A stretch of 51,829 bases of DNA, taken from contig NZ_FNQZ01000018.1 in the NCBI RefSeq assembly GCF_900107545.1, forward strand, positions 1 to 51,829, given 5' to 3'. This DNA comes from Pseudobutyrivibrio sp. ACV-2. Lineage in GTDB: Bacteria > Bacillota > Clostridia > Lachnospirales > Lachnospiraceae. Of the stretch, positions 7,333-16,361 are shown piece by piece (within the stretch, counting starts at the first letter, position 1; every line of letters starts with the position of its first letter). A program made the translations under genes and the position numbers. Under the pieces are notes generated by a model. It searched no databases, was not told the origin of the DNA, and worked only from the letters and a program-made list of their open reading frames with translations.

Positions 7333-8436
7333 ATGGAAAATATTTTTTTTAATAATCTTGGAATAATTGCTTTGGAATCAGCGACAGAATTGGGAAAAAA
7401 AATCAACAAAGTACTTTATGATTGGAGGGATGAAAATTTCCTCATACCATGCAGTTGCCCTAGGTTTAGCAGTGGAGAAGCCAAAGGAATAGTCGAGGCT
7501 TCTGTTCGTGACAAAGATATTTATATTTTGGTAGACGTATGCAATAATTCACTGACCTATAAGATGGATGGAAGCTTGAATCGCATGTCTCCGGATGATC
7601 ACTATCAGGATTTAAAGAGAATAATAGCCGCATGTAATGGAAAGGCAGGCAGAATCACAGTCATTATGCCGTTCCTGTATGAAGGACGGCAGCATAGAAA
7701 GACAATGCGTGAGTCTTTAGATTGTGCAATGATGCTTAAAGAATTAGAAAATATGGGGGTGCACAGTATTGTAACTTTCGATGCCCATGATCCTCGCATG
7801 CAAAACGTATTGCCTTTAAATGGTCTCGAAATAATATCACCTGCTCTGCAATTCACACAGGCTTTATTTGCAGAGTATGAAGATTTGAAAATAGATAGTG
7901 AACATCTAATTTTCGTTGCCCCAGACGAAGGCGCAACTGAACGAGTAATATTTCTGGCCTCTCTTTTTGGGGTAAACATTGGTATGTTTTACAAGCGCCG
8001 TGATTACACTAAGATTGTGGACGGTACAAATCCAATCATTGCTCATGAATTTTGCGGTGGAAATATTGACGGCATGGATGCAATAGTAGTTGATGATATG
8101 ATTGCTTCCGGTGGAAGTATGATAGATGTTGCAAATCAGTTAAAGGAAAGAGGAGCAAAAAGAGTATTTCTGTTTTCTACCTTTGGTTTATTTACTAGCG
8201 GTCTTGAGAAATTTGACAAAGCCTATGAAAGTGGCGTATTCACAAGAATATTTACAACAAATCTGATACACCAGAAAGAGGAGCTCTTGGAAAAGGAATA
8301 CTATAGCACTGTTAATATGGGACGCTATATTGCAGCAATCATAGATACTTTAAACAAAGGTGATTCTATGATTGAAATTTCTAAACCTGCTTCAAGAATA
8401 AGAAAGGCTGTAGAAGACTACAAAATTTACCATTAG
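7333..8436 (+). CDS. Ribose-phosphate pyrophosphokinase-like protein
   Basis: A 367-aa PRPP-synthetase homologue, longer and more divergent than the usual ~315 aa. Visible are PRFSSGE near residue 45, TFDAHDPRMQN (the FDLHxxQ-type region, ~residue 151) and VVDDMIASGGSM (PRPP-binding loop, ~residue 253). Standard enzymes make PRPP from ribose-5-phosphate and ATP. This class-like divergent version occurs in several Clostridia, often beside a canonical prs elsewhere. Ribosome site GCGGAGG. It follows nagZ by 39 bases. Confidence 0.8.
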   Translation: MENIFFNNLGIIALESATELGKKINKVLYDWRDENFLIPCSCPRFSSGEAKGIVEASVRDKDIYILVDVCNNSLTYKMDGSLNRMSPDDHYQDLKRIIAACNGKAGRITVIMPFLYEGRQHRKTMRESLDCAMMLKELENMGVHSIVTFDAHDPRMQNVLPLNGLEIISPALQFTQALFAEYEDLKIDSEHLIFVAPDEGATERVIFLASLFGVNIGMFYKRRDYTKIVDGTNPIIAHEFCGGNIDGMDAIVVDDMIASGGSMIDVANQLKERGAKRVFLFSTFGLFTSGLEKFDKAYESGVFTRIFTTNLIHQKEELLEKEYYSTVNMGRYIAAIIDTLNKGDSMIEISKPASRIRKAVEDYKIYH

Positions 8437-8498
8437 ATATACAGAGATGCTTTCCTCTCTGGCCAATAAGCTTCACTTTAATGTTGTAAAAATCAATC

Positions 8499-8612
8499 TA
8501 TTTCAAAGAAGATTAGTGCAGGAAAGGGAGGTGTCTATGAATAACGATGAAGTAATGGAGAAATATGGTATTTCTAAGAAATTGGGAATTGGGATTATGC
8601 TTCAAGTGTTGT
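8499..8612 (+). repeat. 114-bp duplication, copy 2
   Basis: Counterpart of 5102-5214. Here the sequence continues into an intact membrane-protein gene starting at 8537, while upstream of it the PAP2 sequence is only the duplicated tail. The original order was therefore probably PAP2 directly followed by the membrane protein. Confidence 0.9.
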
Positions 8613-9106
8613 TGATGATTGCAGCACTTATACTTACGATTATAGGAATTATCAACAACACAAATTTGCACAGAGCCATCATATACATAGGCCAGGCAGC
8701 TGCTTGTATTCTAATAATAGTATTTGGTGTATTTCGATTTAAAGATAGGAATAGAAAGTTTTTAAGGATTGTCTTAAATTCATATGCTTTACTTGAAGCG
8801 TTAAGAGCTGCACTTTTAAACACAGATGGTGTAAACCCTTGGGTCGGAGCATTAGCAAAATTCATTTTGGCAGTTTTAGCCTGCAATTGTGTTTTAGTGG
8901 CAGAGCGAATGGAAAAAGGTTCTAGCGAAAAGATATCTTTAGGTATGGTTATTTTAGAGATAGTTCTTTATATAGTGTTCCTGGTTGGATTCCCTGGCGT
9001 AATGCTTGGTCACCTTAATCGCTTCTTACCTCTTGTAGGTGTTCTTATTGCAGGAAGCATAGCAATATTACAAAAAGGAAAGAACAGTCAGCTTGGAAAG
9101 GAGTAA
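8537..9106 (+). CDS. Multispanning membrane protein, unknown function
   Basis: A 189-aa protein that starts MNNDEVMEKYGISKKLG after a strong GGGAGGTG site. A soluble N-terminus of about 15 residues is followed by five or six hydrophobic segments, with RFKDRNRK and AERMEKGSSEK loops. I do not recognise a family. It is followed after three bases by a lipoprotein gene, so the two are probably co-transcribed. Confidence 0.7.
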   Translation: MNNDEVMEKYGISKKLGIGIMLQVLLMIAALILTIIGIINNTNLHRAIIYIGQAAACILIIVFGVFRFKDRNRKFLRIVLNSYALLEALRAALLNTDGVNPWVGALAKFILAVLACNCVLVAERMEKGSSEKISLGMVILEIVLYIVFLVGFPGVMLGHLNRFLPLVGVLIAGSIAILQKGKNSQLGKE

Positions 9107-9109
9107 TCT

Positions 9110-9529
9110 ATGAGAAAAAAGTTAATTCCAATAATTCTATCTATTTTTATGATTACTGCTTTTGTAGCTTGTTCAAAGACTTCGACAATTCTGGGGCAAC
9201 AATCTGAAACCGGAGAGAAATATACGCTTTATCTTGGACTTAATGATAAGGACACTTATGAACAAATAATTAGTACAGAGGATGCTTTAGATAAAGCTAA
9301 TCAGATTTGTGCAAAGTATGCTGGTGGCTATACTCAACTGAGCGCAAAAGGTGGTTGGATTAATGATGATGGCACTATGGGGCATGAGAACACCATAGTA
9401 TATATCTTATATGATATTTCAGAAGATAACCTCCAGTCTTTACTTGATGAGTTGATTGATGGATTTAATCAAAGCTCTGTTTTAGTAGAAAAGAATGAAG
9501 TCTCTCATATTTATTATTCCAAGGAATAG
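9110..9529 (+). CDS. Lipoprotein, DUF3574-like
   Basis: The 139-aa product has a lipoprotein signal peptide (MRKKL, hydrophobic core, lipobox FVAC with Cys21). The mature part has LYLGLND near its start and GGWINDDGTMGHENTIVYILYD, similar in layout to DUF3574 proteins. It would be anchored to the outer face of the membrane. Ribosome site AAAGGAG; start three bases after the membrane-protein stop. Role unknown. Confidence 0.65.
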   Translation: MRKKLIPIILSIFMITAFVACSKTSTILGQQSETGEKYTLYLGLNDKDTYEQIISTEDALDKANQICAKYAGGYTQLSAKGGWINDDGTMGHENTIVYILYDISEDNLQSLLDELIDGFNQSSVLVEKNEVSHIYYSKE

Positions 9530-9561
9530 GATAACGGTAGAAAGGAATGTGAATCGCCGCT

Positions 9562-10221
9562 ATGCGTACAAATGTTATTGAGGATATTACAAAGGATCCA
9601 TCTGGATTTATTCTTCTATCAGATGTTATCCCTAGCATAATTCAAGAAATACGTTATTTTTCAACTTACAATTTTGTAGGGGAGCGTATAGACGGATATG
9701 AAGAACCTTGCGCCATTTTAACAAAAGAGGCGGCAAGGGCTTTAAAGACTGTAAGTAATGAACTTATGGTACAAGGGTATCGTCTAAAGATATTTGATGC
9801 TTATCGCCCTGCGTCTGCAGTTAAACATTTCGTGTTATGGGGCATAGAAGACCAGGATATTAGAATGAAGTCTTATTTTTATCCTGAACTAGAAAAGCAA
9901 GAGTTATTTTCAAAGGGATATATAGCAAAACAATCTAGCCATAGCCGTGGTAGCACAGTGGATTTGACTCTTCTTGATATGAAAACAGGTAAAGAAGTAG
10001 ATATGGGGGGACCTTTTGATTATTTTGGTGAACTATCTCATCCAAATTACAAAAATATTTCTGCGGAGCAGTATGAAAACCGTATGACTTTACAGCAAGT
10101 CATGGTTCGAAATGGCTTTGTGCCTTTTGATTGTGAATGGTGGCATTTTACACTGAAAAATGAACCATATCCTGATACATACTTTGATTTTCCAGTATCT
10201 TCCAATTATTTAAGGAAATAA
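9562..10221 (+). CDS. VanX/DdpX-type D-alanyl-D-alanine dipeptidase
   Basis: A 219-aa M15D zinc peptidase. SSHSRGSTVDL (~residues 126-136) supplies the zinc His and Asp of the SxHxxGxAxD motif, and CEWWHFTL (~190-197) supplies the catalytic Glu and third zinc ligand of EWWH. FDAYRP is also typical. No signal peptide, so cytoplasmic. It hydrolyses D-Ala-D-Ala; without vanH/vanA beside it, a role in recycling wall dipeptides is likelier than glycopeptide resistance. The nearby nagZ and PAP2 genes fit wall turnover. Confidence 0.9.
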   Translation: MRTNVIEDITKDPSGFILLSDVIPSIIQEIRYFSTYNFVGERIDGYEEPCAILTKEAARALKTVSNELMVQGYRLKIFDAYRPASAVKHFVLWGIEDQDIRMKSYFYPELEKQELFSKGYIAKQSSHSRGSTVDLTLLDMKTGKEVDMGGPFDYFGELSHPNYKNISAEQYENRMTLQQVMVRNGFVPFDCEWWHFTLKNEPYPDTYFDFPVSSNYLRK

Positions 10222-10223
10222 TA

Positions 10224-10242
10224 TACCCTTCTGTGATATATT
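10224..10242 (+). promoter_or_regulatory. Recurrent promoter-like motif, copy 1
   Basis: TACCCTTCTGTGATATATT occurs 32 bases before the small lipoprotein gene at 10274. The same 17-base core TACCCTTCTGTGATATA recurs at 11209 and 19518. It reads as an extended -10 box (TGATATATT) with a conserved upstream CCCTTC. Confidence 0.5.
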
Positions 10243-10273
10243 AGAAAGAAAAAATATAGCAAAGGGATTATTT

Positions 10274-10468
10274 ATGAAAAAGACGTTAGTTACATTATTA
10301 TTGGCTTGTATGCTTGTGGGCTGTGGCAATAAGCAGAGTGATGAGATAATTGGTGGGGCAGATGAGCCTACAAGTATTATTTTGGAATCGGATTCAACAA
10401 AAGATGATGAGGAAGAGCCTACTGGAGAGACTTTTAATGTAAAAGACTATTTTGAAATAGGTGAATAA
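10274..10468 (+). CDS. Small lipoprotein with GGADxPTSI motif, 64 aa
   Basis: Signal peptide MKKTLVTLLLACMLVGC with lipobox LVGC (Cys17). The mature part has IIGGADEPTSIIL, close to the IGGADGPTSIF motif often seen in short Clostridial lipoproteins, then an acidic tail. Ribosome site AAAGGGA. It is followed by a membrane protein gene whose start lies just after its stop. Function unknown. Confidence 0.7.
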   Translation: MKKTLVTLLLACMLVGCGNKQSDEIIGGADEPTSIILESDSTKDDEEEPTGETFNVKDYFEIGE

Positions 10469-10472
10469 TGTT

Positions 10473-11189
10473 ATGGAACGTGATGAGTTAAAAGAAGCCA
10501 TTCTTAGAGATCTAAATGCAGAGGAATATCCTTTTATTATAGAAGTTAAAGGAAACACCATTATTGGAAGATGGAAGACTCAGGAGATTCTTGAGGGTGC
10601 TAATCCAAAAAGATATCGTCCCTTTTCTGTAGAATATAAGCTCCGTGCAGACGGAACATTTTATGGCGGGGAAATGACAGTCCACTGTGATGAGTACAAG
10701 CCACCTATGTCAGCAGAGTCTAGAGGGGTGTATTCTGTTACTGCCAATGAAAATTTGAAGTGGAGGAAAAAGGTGGATGTTAAAGACTGGTCTACTATCG
10801 ACCACGACGAGCAAAAGCTTTTTTCAATAATAGAGCATTATTTGATAGATAAAGGGTTTTCCTATCGACCAGGTGTATGGAACCATGCTTATATAGGATG
10901 GAGACAAGGATATTACTTACGATTAGTAGGTGCATTACTATTGTTTGTTGGTACCTTTATTTTTATAGGCTCACTAGGTACTGGAAACTTATTTCTTAAT
11001 CTATTTCCTTGGATTCACATCATAGTTGGTGCTTGGGTTCTTCTTATAGGATTAGGGAAGATTCCGTTTTACCATCTTAGGAATGACATACTGATAAAAG
11101 TGATTATTGGAACCATTGCCATTTGTTGGTTGTTAGTCTTTGCCTGTATGTTTTTTGATATAGATCCACTTGGATTCCTTTTTAGATAA
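10473..11189 (+). CDS. Membrane protein with soluble N-terminal domain, unknown
   Basis: A 238-aa protein. Residues 1-150 are soluble and charged (a YKLRADGTFYGGEM beta-rich section and a DHDEQKLFSIIEHYL helix). After that come about three hydrophobic segments to the C-terminus. I chose ATG 10473 because AGGTGA lies eight bases upstream; a GTG at 10461 would overlap the lipoprotein stop. No family recognised. Likely co-transcribed with the lipoprotein. Confidence 0.6.
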   Translation: MERDELKEAILRDLNAEEYPFIIEVKGNTIIGRWKTQEILEGANPKRYRPFSVEYKLRADGTFYGGEMTVHCDEYKPPMSAESRGVYSVTANENLKWRKKVDVKDWSTIDHDEQKLFSIIEHYLIDKGFSYRPGVWNHAYIGWRQGYYLRLVGALLLFVGTFIFIGSLGTGNLFLNLFPWIHIIVGAWVLLIGLGKIPFYHLRNDILIKVIIGTIAICWLLVFACMFFDIDPLGFLFR

Positions 11190-11208
11190 CTAATATTGTC
11201 CAACAAAT

Positions 11209-11228
11209 TACCCTTCTGTGATATACTT
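11209..11228 (+). promoter_or_regulatory. Recurrent promoter-like motif, copy 2
   Basis: TACCCTTCTGTGATATACTT, second copy of the core also at 10224 and 19518. No plus-strand gene follows, only a terminator at 11265, so it would make a short RNA of about 60 nt or be a relic. Confidence 0.4.
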
Positions 11229-11264
11229 AAAGATTTTCTTTTCATTTAAGTTATTCTCCTTCTT

Positions 11265-11296
11265 AGAGCTACATCATATGGTGTAGCTCTATTTTT
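11265..11296. terminator. Bidirectional terminator
   Basis: AGAGCTACA (11265-11273) pairs with TGTAGCTCT (11282-11290), followed by ATTTTTAT. It separates the plus-strand membrane gene from the convergent AraC regulator. Confidence 0.8.
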
Positions 11297-11326
11297 ATGT
11301 TTAAAAACATGGCATATTGCCTATCA

Positions 11327-12523
11327 CTAGGCTTCCTTTCGATATTCCATAGGTGTCTTTCCAGTCTGTTTTTTGAAAGCAGTTTGAAACCAGCTTTGTG
11401 ATGAAAATGATAATATTTCTGAAATTGATGATAGTGATAGATCTGTGAAGCGAAGTAGAGCCTCTGCCTCGTGTATTTTTTCTTTAACAATAAAACTCTT
11501 TAGTGTCATGCCTGTTTCGGATTTAAATTTCCTGGATAAATGTTCTTCTGATAAATTTACTAATTCAGCAAGTTTCTTGACAGTTATCTGTTCTCTAAAA
11601 TGATTTTGAACATATATTATTACAGTTCGAATATCATGACTTGTGTTGCCAGGTATATTAACATCTCTGACCAACCTTGCATAGGCAGCGGGAATGAACA
11701 TTCTTGCTGATAATTGAATTAGGGACTCAACATCAGGCGAGGACTCTATCTGGTCACTAAAAGCCCTTCCTAAAGAGTCAGTAGAACGTAATGGCACGCC
11801 TGCAGATAGAGCTGCACGTTGGCTGAGAGAGTTCAAAACAATGAGTGAATTTTTAGCATATCGTAGACTTAATCTATTCATCGATTCCATAAATTGCTCT
11901 GGAATAACAAGGTTCTCAAGATTTTCAACCATGCCATGAGAAATATAAAATAGAATTCTGTCCTGAATATCTGTGTCAGTGTAGTCATGATCGTCAAAAG
12001 TAATCTCTGTTGTAATTGCATTAGTAACTTTCTCTAGCGCATTTTTCTGAGTTAGGTTCGTTGAGTATTCGCTAATTGTTTTAATATCGTGTATTTCCAC
12101 ACCCAACAGGGATGCTATTAGAGATAAGGTAGCTTTAAATTGATGTAGGTCAGTCAATTTCATCGAAGCAAGTGTACTCGATATTGCTAAAGCAATCTCT
12201 TTTGAATAGCTGGAGCTTATCTGACCCGTAAAATGTTTCAGGGAAACAGAATTCATCTCGACAATAGTGGCAGGCCCCAAGACGATTATCTGCTTATTTG
12301 AAAAATCTGGGATAAATCCCAATAGAAGCAGGGAATCTGTGACAAGACAACAAACTTGATTTGTAAAAGAACTAAAGTGTGTCCATTCAGGAATATCAGA
12401 TAGTTTAAAAGCGCCATTAAAATTCTTATCAGGGATAAGTTTCTTACATGTCCAATCTAAATCAAATACTGAGATTGGAACTCCATATATTTGATAAATC
12501 AATTCTAATTGTGATAATAGCAT
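11327..12523 (-). CDS. AraC-family transcriptional regulator
   Basis: A 398-aa regulator. The last ~100 residues hold the two AraC helix-turn-helix units (ITVKKLAELVNLSEEHLSRKFKSETGMTLKSFI and LSSISEILSFSSQSWFQTAFKKQTGKTPMEYRK). The N-terminal ~290 residues form a long sensor region without a recognisable cupin. It is divergent from the glycoside operon at 12707 and shares a 183-base control region with it that holds an inverted repeat (12559-12583). It most likely activates that operon in response to a rhamnosyl-glucoside or its product. Confidence 0.85.
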   Translation of the reverse strand: MLLSQLELIYQIYGVPISVFDLDWTCKKLIPDKNFNGAFKLSDIPEWTHFSSFTNQVCCLVTDSLLLLGFIPDFSNKQIIVLGPATIVEMNSVSLKHFTGQISSSYSKEIALAISSTLASMKLTDLHQFKATLSLIASLLGVEIHDIKTISEYSTNLTQKNALEKVTNAITTEITFDDHDYTDTDIQDRILFYISHGMVENLENLVIPEQFMESMNRLSLRYAKNSLIVLNSLSQRAALSAGVPLRSTDSLGRAFSDQIESSPDVESLIQLSARMFIPAAYARLVRDVNIPGNTSHDIRTVIIYVQNHFREQITVKKLAELVNLSEEHLSRKFKSETGMTLKSFIVKEKIHEAEALLRFTDLSLSSISEILSFSSQSWFQTAFKKQTGKTPMEYRKEA

Positions 12524-12558
12524 TTCATATCAGCCTCCCATTGTAACTTTTTCATAAA

Positions 12559-12583
12559 TTTGCGCAGTAGGAAATTGTGCAAA
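12559..12583. promoter_or_regulatory. Inverted-repeat operator in the AraC/GH1 intergenic region
   Basis: TTTGCGCA (12559-12566) and TTGTGCAAA (12575-12583) form an imperfect inverted repeat eight bases apart. TATAAT-like -10 boxes for the operon lie downstream at 12614-12619 and 12660-12665. The -35 matches are weak, as expected for an activator-dependent promoter. Confidence 0.5.
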
Positions 12584-12706
12584 AAGGGAAAAATATAGCA
12601 AATATCATAAAACTATAATACACATCAAATTAATAAAATACAATATCTGTTCATCCCAATATAATGTGTTCACAACTTAACATTTAACTAAGGAGGAAGA
12701 GGGAAT

Positions 12707-14011
12707 ATGTTTGAGAAGAGTTTTTTATTGGGGGCTGCCACAGCTGCACATCAGGTAGAAGGAAACAATATTTACAGTGATTATTGGGTTCAGGAGAATT
12801 TGGAGCACAGTATGTTTGATGAACCTTCTGGTTTGGCAGTAGATCATTATCATCATTTTGAAGAGGATATAAAGCTATTAAAGGATGCGGGACTGAATGC
12901 ATATCGATTTTCAGTTGAGTGGGCAAGAATACAGCCAGAGGAGGGCAAATGGGATTCTGCAGAAGTAGAGCATTACAAGGATGTCATTAAGTGCTGTGTA
13001 GAAAATGGAGTGGAACCGGTTATCACTCTAATGCACTTTACATCTCCTAAGTGGTTAATTCGTAAAGGCGGATGGGAGAATCCTGAGGTCATTGATGATT
13101 TTGCTGCATACTGCGGACGAATTGTTTCAGAATTGGGAGAAGGAATTCATTATGTTTGCACCATCAATGAAGCCAATATGCGTTATCAATTGGCTGGACT
13201 GATGAAAAGCATGATGGCTCGCATGAGTGCAAGTCGTTCTCTAGAAGAAAAACAGGCCGAAGAAGATTCGAAGGTTCAGGTTGGTATCAATTTGGATCAG
13301 AATCGTATGATGCAAGCTGCAATGGAAAGTGCACAGGCATTTGGATTTAAAGACCCAAGAGATGTTGCTGTATTTGTATCACAGTGCTCAGATGAAGGAG
13401 ACCGAATTGTAATGAAAGCACACATGGCTGCGGTAAAAGCAATTCGAGAAGTTAGGCCTGATTTAAAGGTTGGAATTACATTATCATTGCATGACTTACA
13501 ATCACTTGAAGAATCAAATAGTGAAGAATCAACTAAAGCAGTTGAAAGAGTATGGGATGAAGAATTACTTCATTATCTTCCAGCTATTGAAGGCGATGAT
13601 TTCCTCGGCGTTCAATGTTATACGAGAAAATGCTTCGATGAGCAGGGGGAGGAACGTTTACCTGATGGTGTTAAAACAACCCAGATGGGATATGAAAACT
13701 ATCCTAAAGCAATTGGAAATGTAGTTCGAAAGGTGGCAAAGTCCTTCAAAGGAGATTTAATTGTTACGGAAAATGGAATTGCAACATCAGAAGATAACGA
13801 GAGAGTAGAGTACATAAAAACTGCTACTGATGAGATTAAATCATGTATAGATGATGGATTACCAGTTAAAGGGTATTTTTATTGGTCATTATTAGACAAT
13901 TTTGAATGGCAAAAGGGATTCAAGATGACCTTTGGACTTATTGGCGTTGATCGAAATGATATGAGCCGACATCCAAAGGAAAGCCTGAGATTTCTTGGAA
14001 GTCTACGCTAG
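12707..14011 (+). CDS. GH1 beta-glucosidase / 6-phospho-beta-glucosidase
   Basis: A 434-aa GH1 enzyme starting MFEKSFLLGAATAAHQVEGN, the standard GH1 N-terminus. The acid/base Glu155 lies in TINEAN (most members have NEP) and the nucleophile Glu355 in VTENGIA. DNFEWQKGF near the end binds the sugar. No signal peptide, so it acts on imported glycoside. Beside a GPH symporter rather than a PTS, an unphosphorylated beta-glucoside is more likely. It heads the operon, with AAGGAGGAAGAGGG before the ATG. Confidence 0.9.
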   Translation: MFEKSFLLGAATAAHQVEGNNIYSDYWVQENLEHSMFDEPSGLAVDHYHHFEEDIKLLKDAGLNAYRFSVEWARIQPEEGKWDSAEVEHYKDVIKCCVENGVEPVITLMHFTSPKWLIRKGGWENPEVIDDFAAYCGRIVSELGEGIHYVCTINEANMRYQLAGLMKSMMARMSASRSLEEKQAEEDSKVQVGINLDQNRMMQAAMESAQAFGFKDPRDVAVFVSQCSDEGDRIVMKAHMAAVKAIREVRPDLKVGITLSLHDLQSLEESNSEESTKAVERVWDEELLHYLPAIEGDDFLGVQCYTRKCFDEQGEERLPDGVKTTQMGYENYPKAIGNVVRKVAKSFKGDLIVTENGIATSEDNERVEYIKTATDEIKSCIDDGLPVKGYFYWSLLDNFEWQKGFKMTFGLIGVDRNDMSRHPKESLRFLGSLR

Positions 14012-14040
14012 ATACAAAATGATAATAAAAAGGAGCAAAA

Positions 14041-15462
14041 ATGGAAAATCAAATTAATTACAGAAAAGCAAAGAACTGGCAAATTGCCTTATCACAAATG
14101 AATTCTGCAAACGCAATGTGTTTTTATATCTTAATGACTTACGTCAGTTATGTTGGAAATGCTGGGTATGGTATTGCAACTGCGATAATGGGCACTATTC
14201 TTACATTCAGTAGAATACTTGAGGGTGTTCTAAATCCTGTAATTGCAGTATTCGTGGATAAATTTAACACCAGATTTGGAAAGATTCGTATATTCCTTTT
14301 TGGCGGATGGCTGATTCAGACTGCAGCGGTTTTATTGTTATTTATTTGGGGAAGTGGTAAAGGACATGGAATTATACTTTTCGTAGTAATGTATGTCATT
14401 TATTTATTTGGATACGCCATGAATAATGTTGCAGGCCAAATAATGGGACCGGTAATGACAAATGATCCTGAGCAAAGACCAATGGTAGGGGTATGGGCAA
14501 CTGTTTATAGTTACTTTGCGCCAATGATTATGACAATTTTAATCACAATGGTAATTCTTCCAAAGTATCAAAATACATATTCTGTTGAAATGCTTAGCAC
14601 TTCGTGCATTGTAACAGTGGCAATCTCTCTTGTGTTCATTATTCTGGCTTGCATAGGTGTATCTGAGACTGACTGTCCAGAAAATTTTGAAGATGTGGCT
14701 GCAACCAATAATGAAAAGGTTTCTTTTAAAGATATGGTTTCGCTTTTAGGCAAGAATAAAGCAATGCAAACCTATGTGATTTCAGCCTCTGCTGTAAAAC
14801 TTGCAAATCAGGTTGGTAGTCAATCTATTGTATCAACAATGATGTTTGGAATACTGATTGGAAATATGCAGCTTTCCACATTAATCAGTGTAATTGCGAT
14901 GCTTCCTTCAATCGTGTTCGCCATTATTGGAGGAAAGTATGCAGGTAAGCATGGAAGTAGAAAAGCTATTTCATTCTGGTCATTTGTAAGTCTCATTGCA
15001 ACAGTACTTATGACTGTATTTTTACTGACAATTAATACGAGAACGATTACAGTTGCAGTACTTCCAACTATTGTATATTTCGTTTTAACTCTTGCTGTTA
15101 ATGGAACAAAAATGGGTGTCACAGCAGCTACAACATCAATGAGTGCGGATGTAGTCGATTATGAGAAAGACCGTTCTGGAAAGTTTATTCCTGCTGTTGT
15201 TACAGCTACTTATTCTATGATTGACCGACTTGTATCGTCGTTAGCAACAGTGATTACCATGGGCTGTGTTGCTCTTATTGGTTATGAGACAACTATGCCA
15301 CAGCCAAATGATCCTATGACTAATGGTATTAAGTATCTGACAGTGTTATTGCTTTATGGATTTCCAATAATAGGATGGATTATCTCAATTATATGCATGA
15401 AAATAAGCCCTCTTTCAAAGGAAAAGATGGCTGAGATTCAGGCAAAAGGCCAGAAGAAATAA
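14041..15462 (+). CDS. GPH-family (MelB-like) glycoside:cation symporter
   Basis: A 473-aa polytopic protein with about 12 hydrophobic segments. RILEGVLNPVIAVFVDKFNTRFGKIRIFLF matches the conserved D-x3-D-x-TRxGKxRP-like loop between helices 2 and 3 of the glycoside-pentoside-hexuronide family, and PEQRPMVG resembles the DPxxRxxL-type loop. It would import the intact rhamnosyl-glucoside in exchange with a cation. It follows GH1 by 29 bases with AAAAGGAG before ATG. Confidence 0.88.
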   Translation: MENQINYRKAKNWQIALSQMNSANAMCFYILMTYVSYVGNAGYGIATAIMGTILTFSRILEGVLNPVIAVFVDKFNTRFGKIRIFLFGGWLIQTAAVLLLFIWGSGKGHGIILFVVMYVIYLFGYAMNNVAGQIMGPVMTNDPEQRPMVGVWATVYSYFAPMIMTILITMVILPKYQNTYSVEMLSTSCIVTVAISLVFIILACIGVSETDCPENFEDVAATNNEKVSFKDMVSLLGKNKAMQTYVISASAVKLANQVGSQSIVSTMMFGILIGNMQLSTLISVIAMLPSIVFAIIGGKYAGKHGSRKAISFWSFVSLIATVLMTVFLLTINTRTITVAVLPTIVYFVLTLAVNGTKMGVTAATTSMSADVVDYEKDRSGKFIPAVVTATYSMIDRLVSSLATVITMGCVALIGYETTMPQPNDPMTNGIKYLTVLLLYGFPIIGWIISIICMKISPLSKEKMAEIQAKGQKK

Positions 15463-15483
15463 TAGGAAGTGAGGTAGTAGAGG

Positions 15484-16329
15484 GTGATTCGAGGAATACA
15501 ACAGTTTCAGCTTCGAACCGTGATAGGCAATCAAAAAAAGGCACAAGACACATTGGGTAGATTGAGAGCGTCTGGCTATCAGGGGATTGAATTATGTTCA
15601 TACATGATTCACCCCATGCCATTTATCATAAGAGCCTTGACTCGTCTGGCAGGGATGCCTATGGGAAAAAGTGGCAAGCTGAACTGGAAAGAATTGATAG
15701 ATGAGTCCGGCCTTAAAGTTATTAGTTTACACTCTGACTTGGGTAGCGTATTGAAAAGAACAGAGGAAGTGGCAAAAGAGGCTCATCTTTACGGAACAAA
15801 ATATGTGGTTATTACAGGCATGCATCACTTTGATTATACCGATGAGAAGGCAGTTTATGACCTGGCAAATAATTTGAATGAAGCAGGAAAATTGCTAAAG
15901 AACGAAGGACTAAGTCTTTTATATCACAACCACAATTGCGAGTTCAGAAGATTAAAAAGTGGAAAGATGGCCTATGAAGTATTGATTGAAGAGACCAATC
16001 CGGAATATGTGAATTTTGAATTTGATTCATATTGGGCTGCTGATATTGGAGTGAATCCTGAATACTGGATGGGTAAACTTGGGCAGCGAATGAAACTTTG
16101 GCATATCAATGATAGAGGCTCAAAACAGACGGGACCACTTTCATCAATCTTAAAAACCGATAGTTGTGAGCTTGGAAATGGAAGTATGGATTTACAAGGA
16201 TTGCTTGAAATTGCAAAAAAGAATGAAGTAGAAGCGGTTGTTCTTGAAAGCCATAGAAATTGGGAACAGAGGTCACCAATAATTTCTGCTGAAATTAGTT
16301 CTCAGTTTCTAAAAGAGTATGTGAATTAA
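15484..16329 (+). CDS. Sugar phosphate isomerase/epimerase (xylose isomerase-like TIM barrel)
   Basis: A 281-aa AP-endonuclease-2/xylose-isomerase-like barrel. Metal ligands expected of the family are visible: YHNHNCEF, FEFDSYWAAD, LWHINDRG and VVLESH. Translation starts at GTG 15484 after GTGAGGTAGTAGAGG. Placed between the symporter and the rhamnosidase, it probably interconverts or oxidises a released sugar. Substrate cannot be named. Confidence 0.8.
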   Translation: MIRGIQQFQLRTVIGNQKKAQDTLGRLRASGYQGIELCSYMIHPMPFIIRALTRLAGMPMGKSGKLNWKELIDESGLKVISLHSDLGSVLKRTEEVAKEAHLYGTKYVVITGMHHFDYTDEKAVYDLANNLNEAGKLLKNEGLSLLYHNHNCEFRRLKSGKMAYEVLIEETNPEYVNFEFDSYWAADIGVNPEYWMGKLGQRMKLWHINDRGSKQTGPLSSILKTDSCELGNGSMDLQGLLEIAKKNEVEAVVLESHRNWEQRSPIISAEISSQFLKEYVN

Positions 16330-16361
16330 AACACCCAATGAGCGAGAGGTAACAGGAATAG

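Noticed and set aside
9562-10221. Glycopeptide-resistance (van) operon
   Set aside because: Only a VanX-like dipeptidase is present; no vanH, ligase, vanR or vanS nearby.
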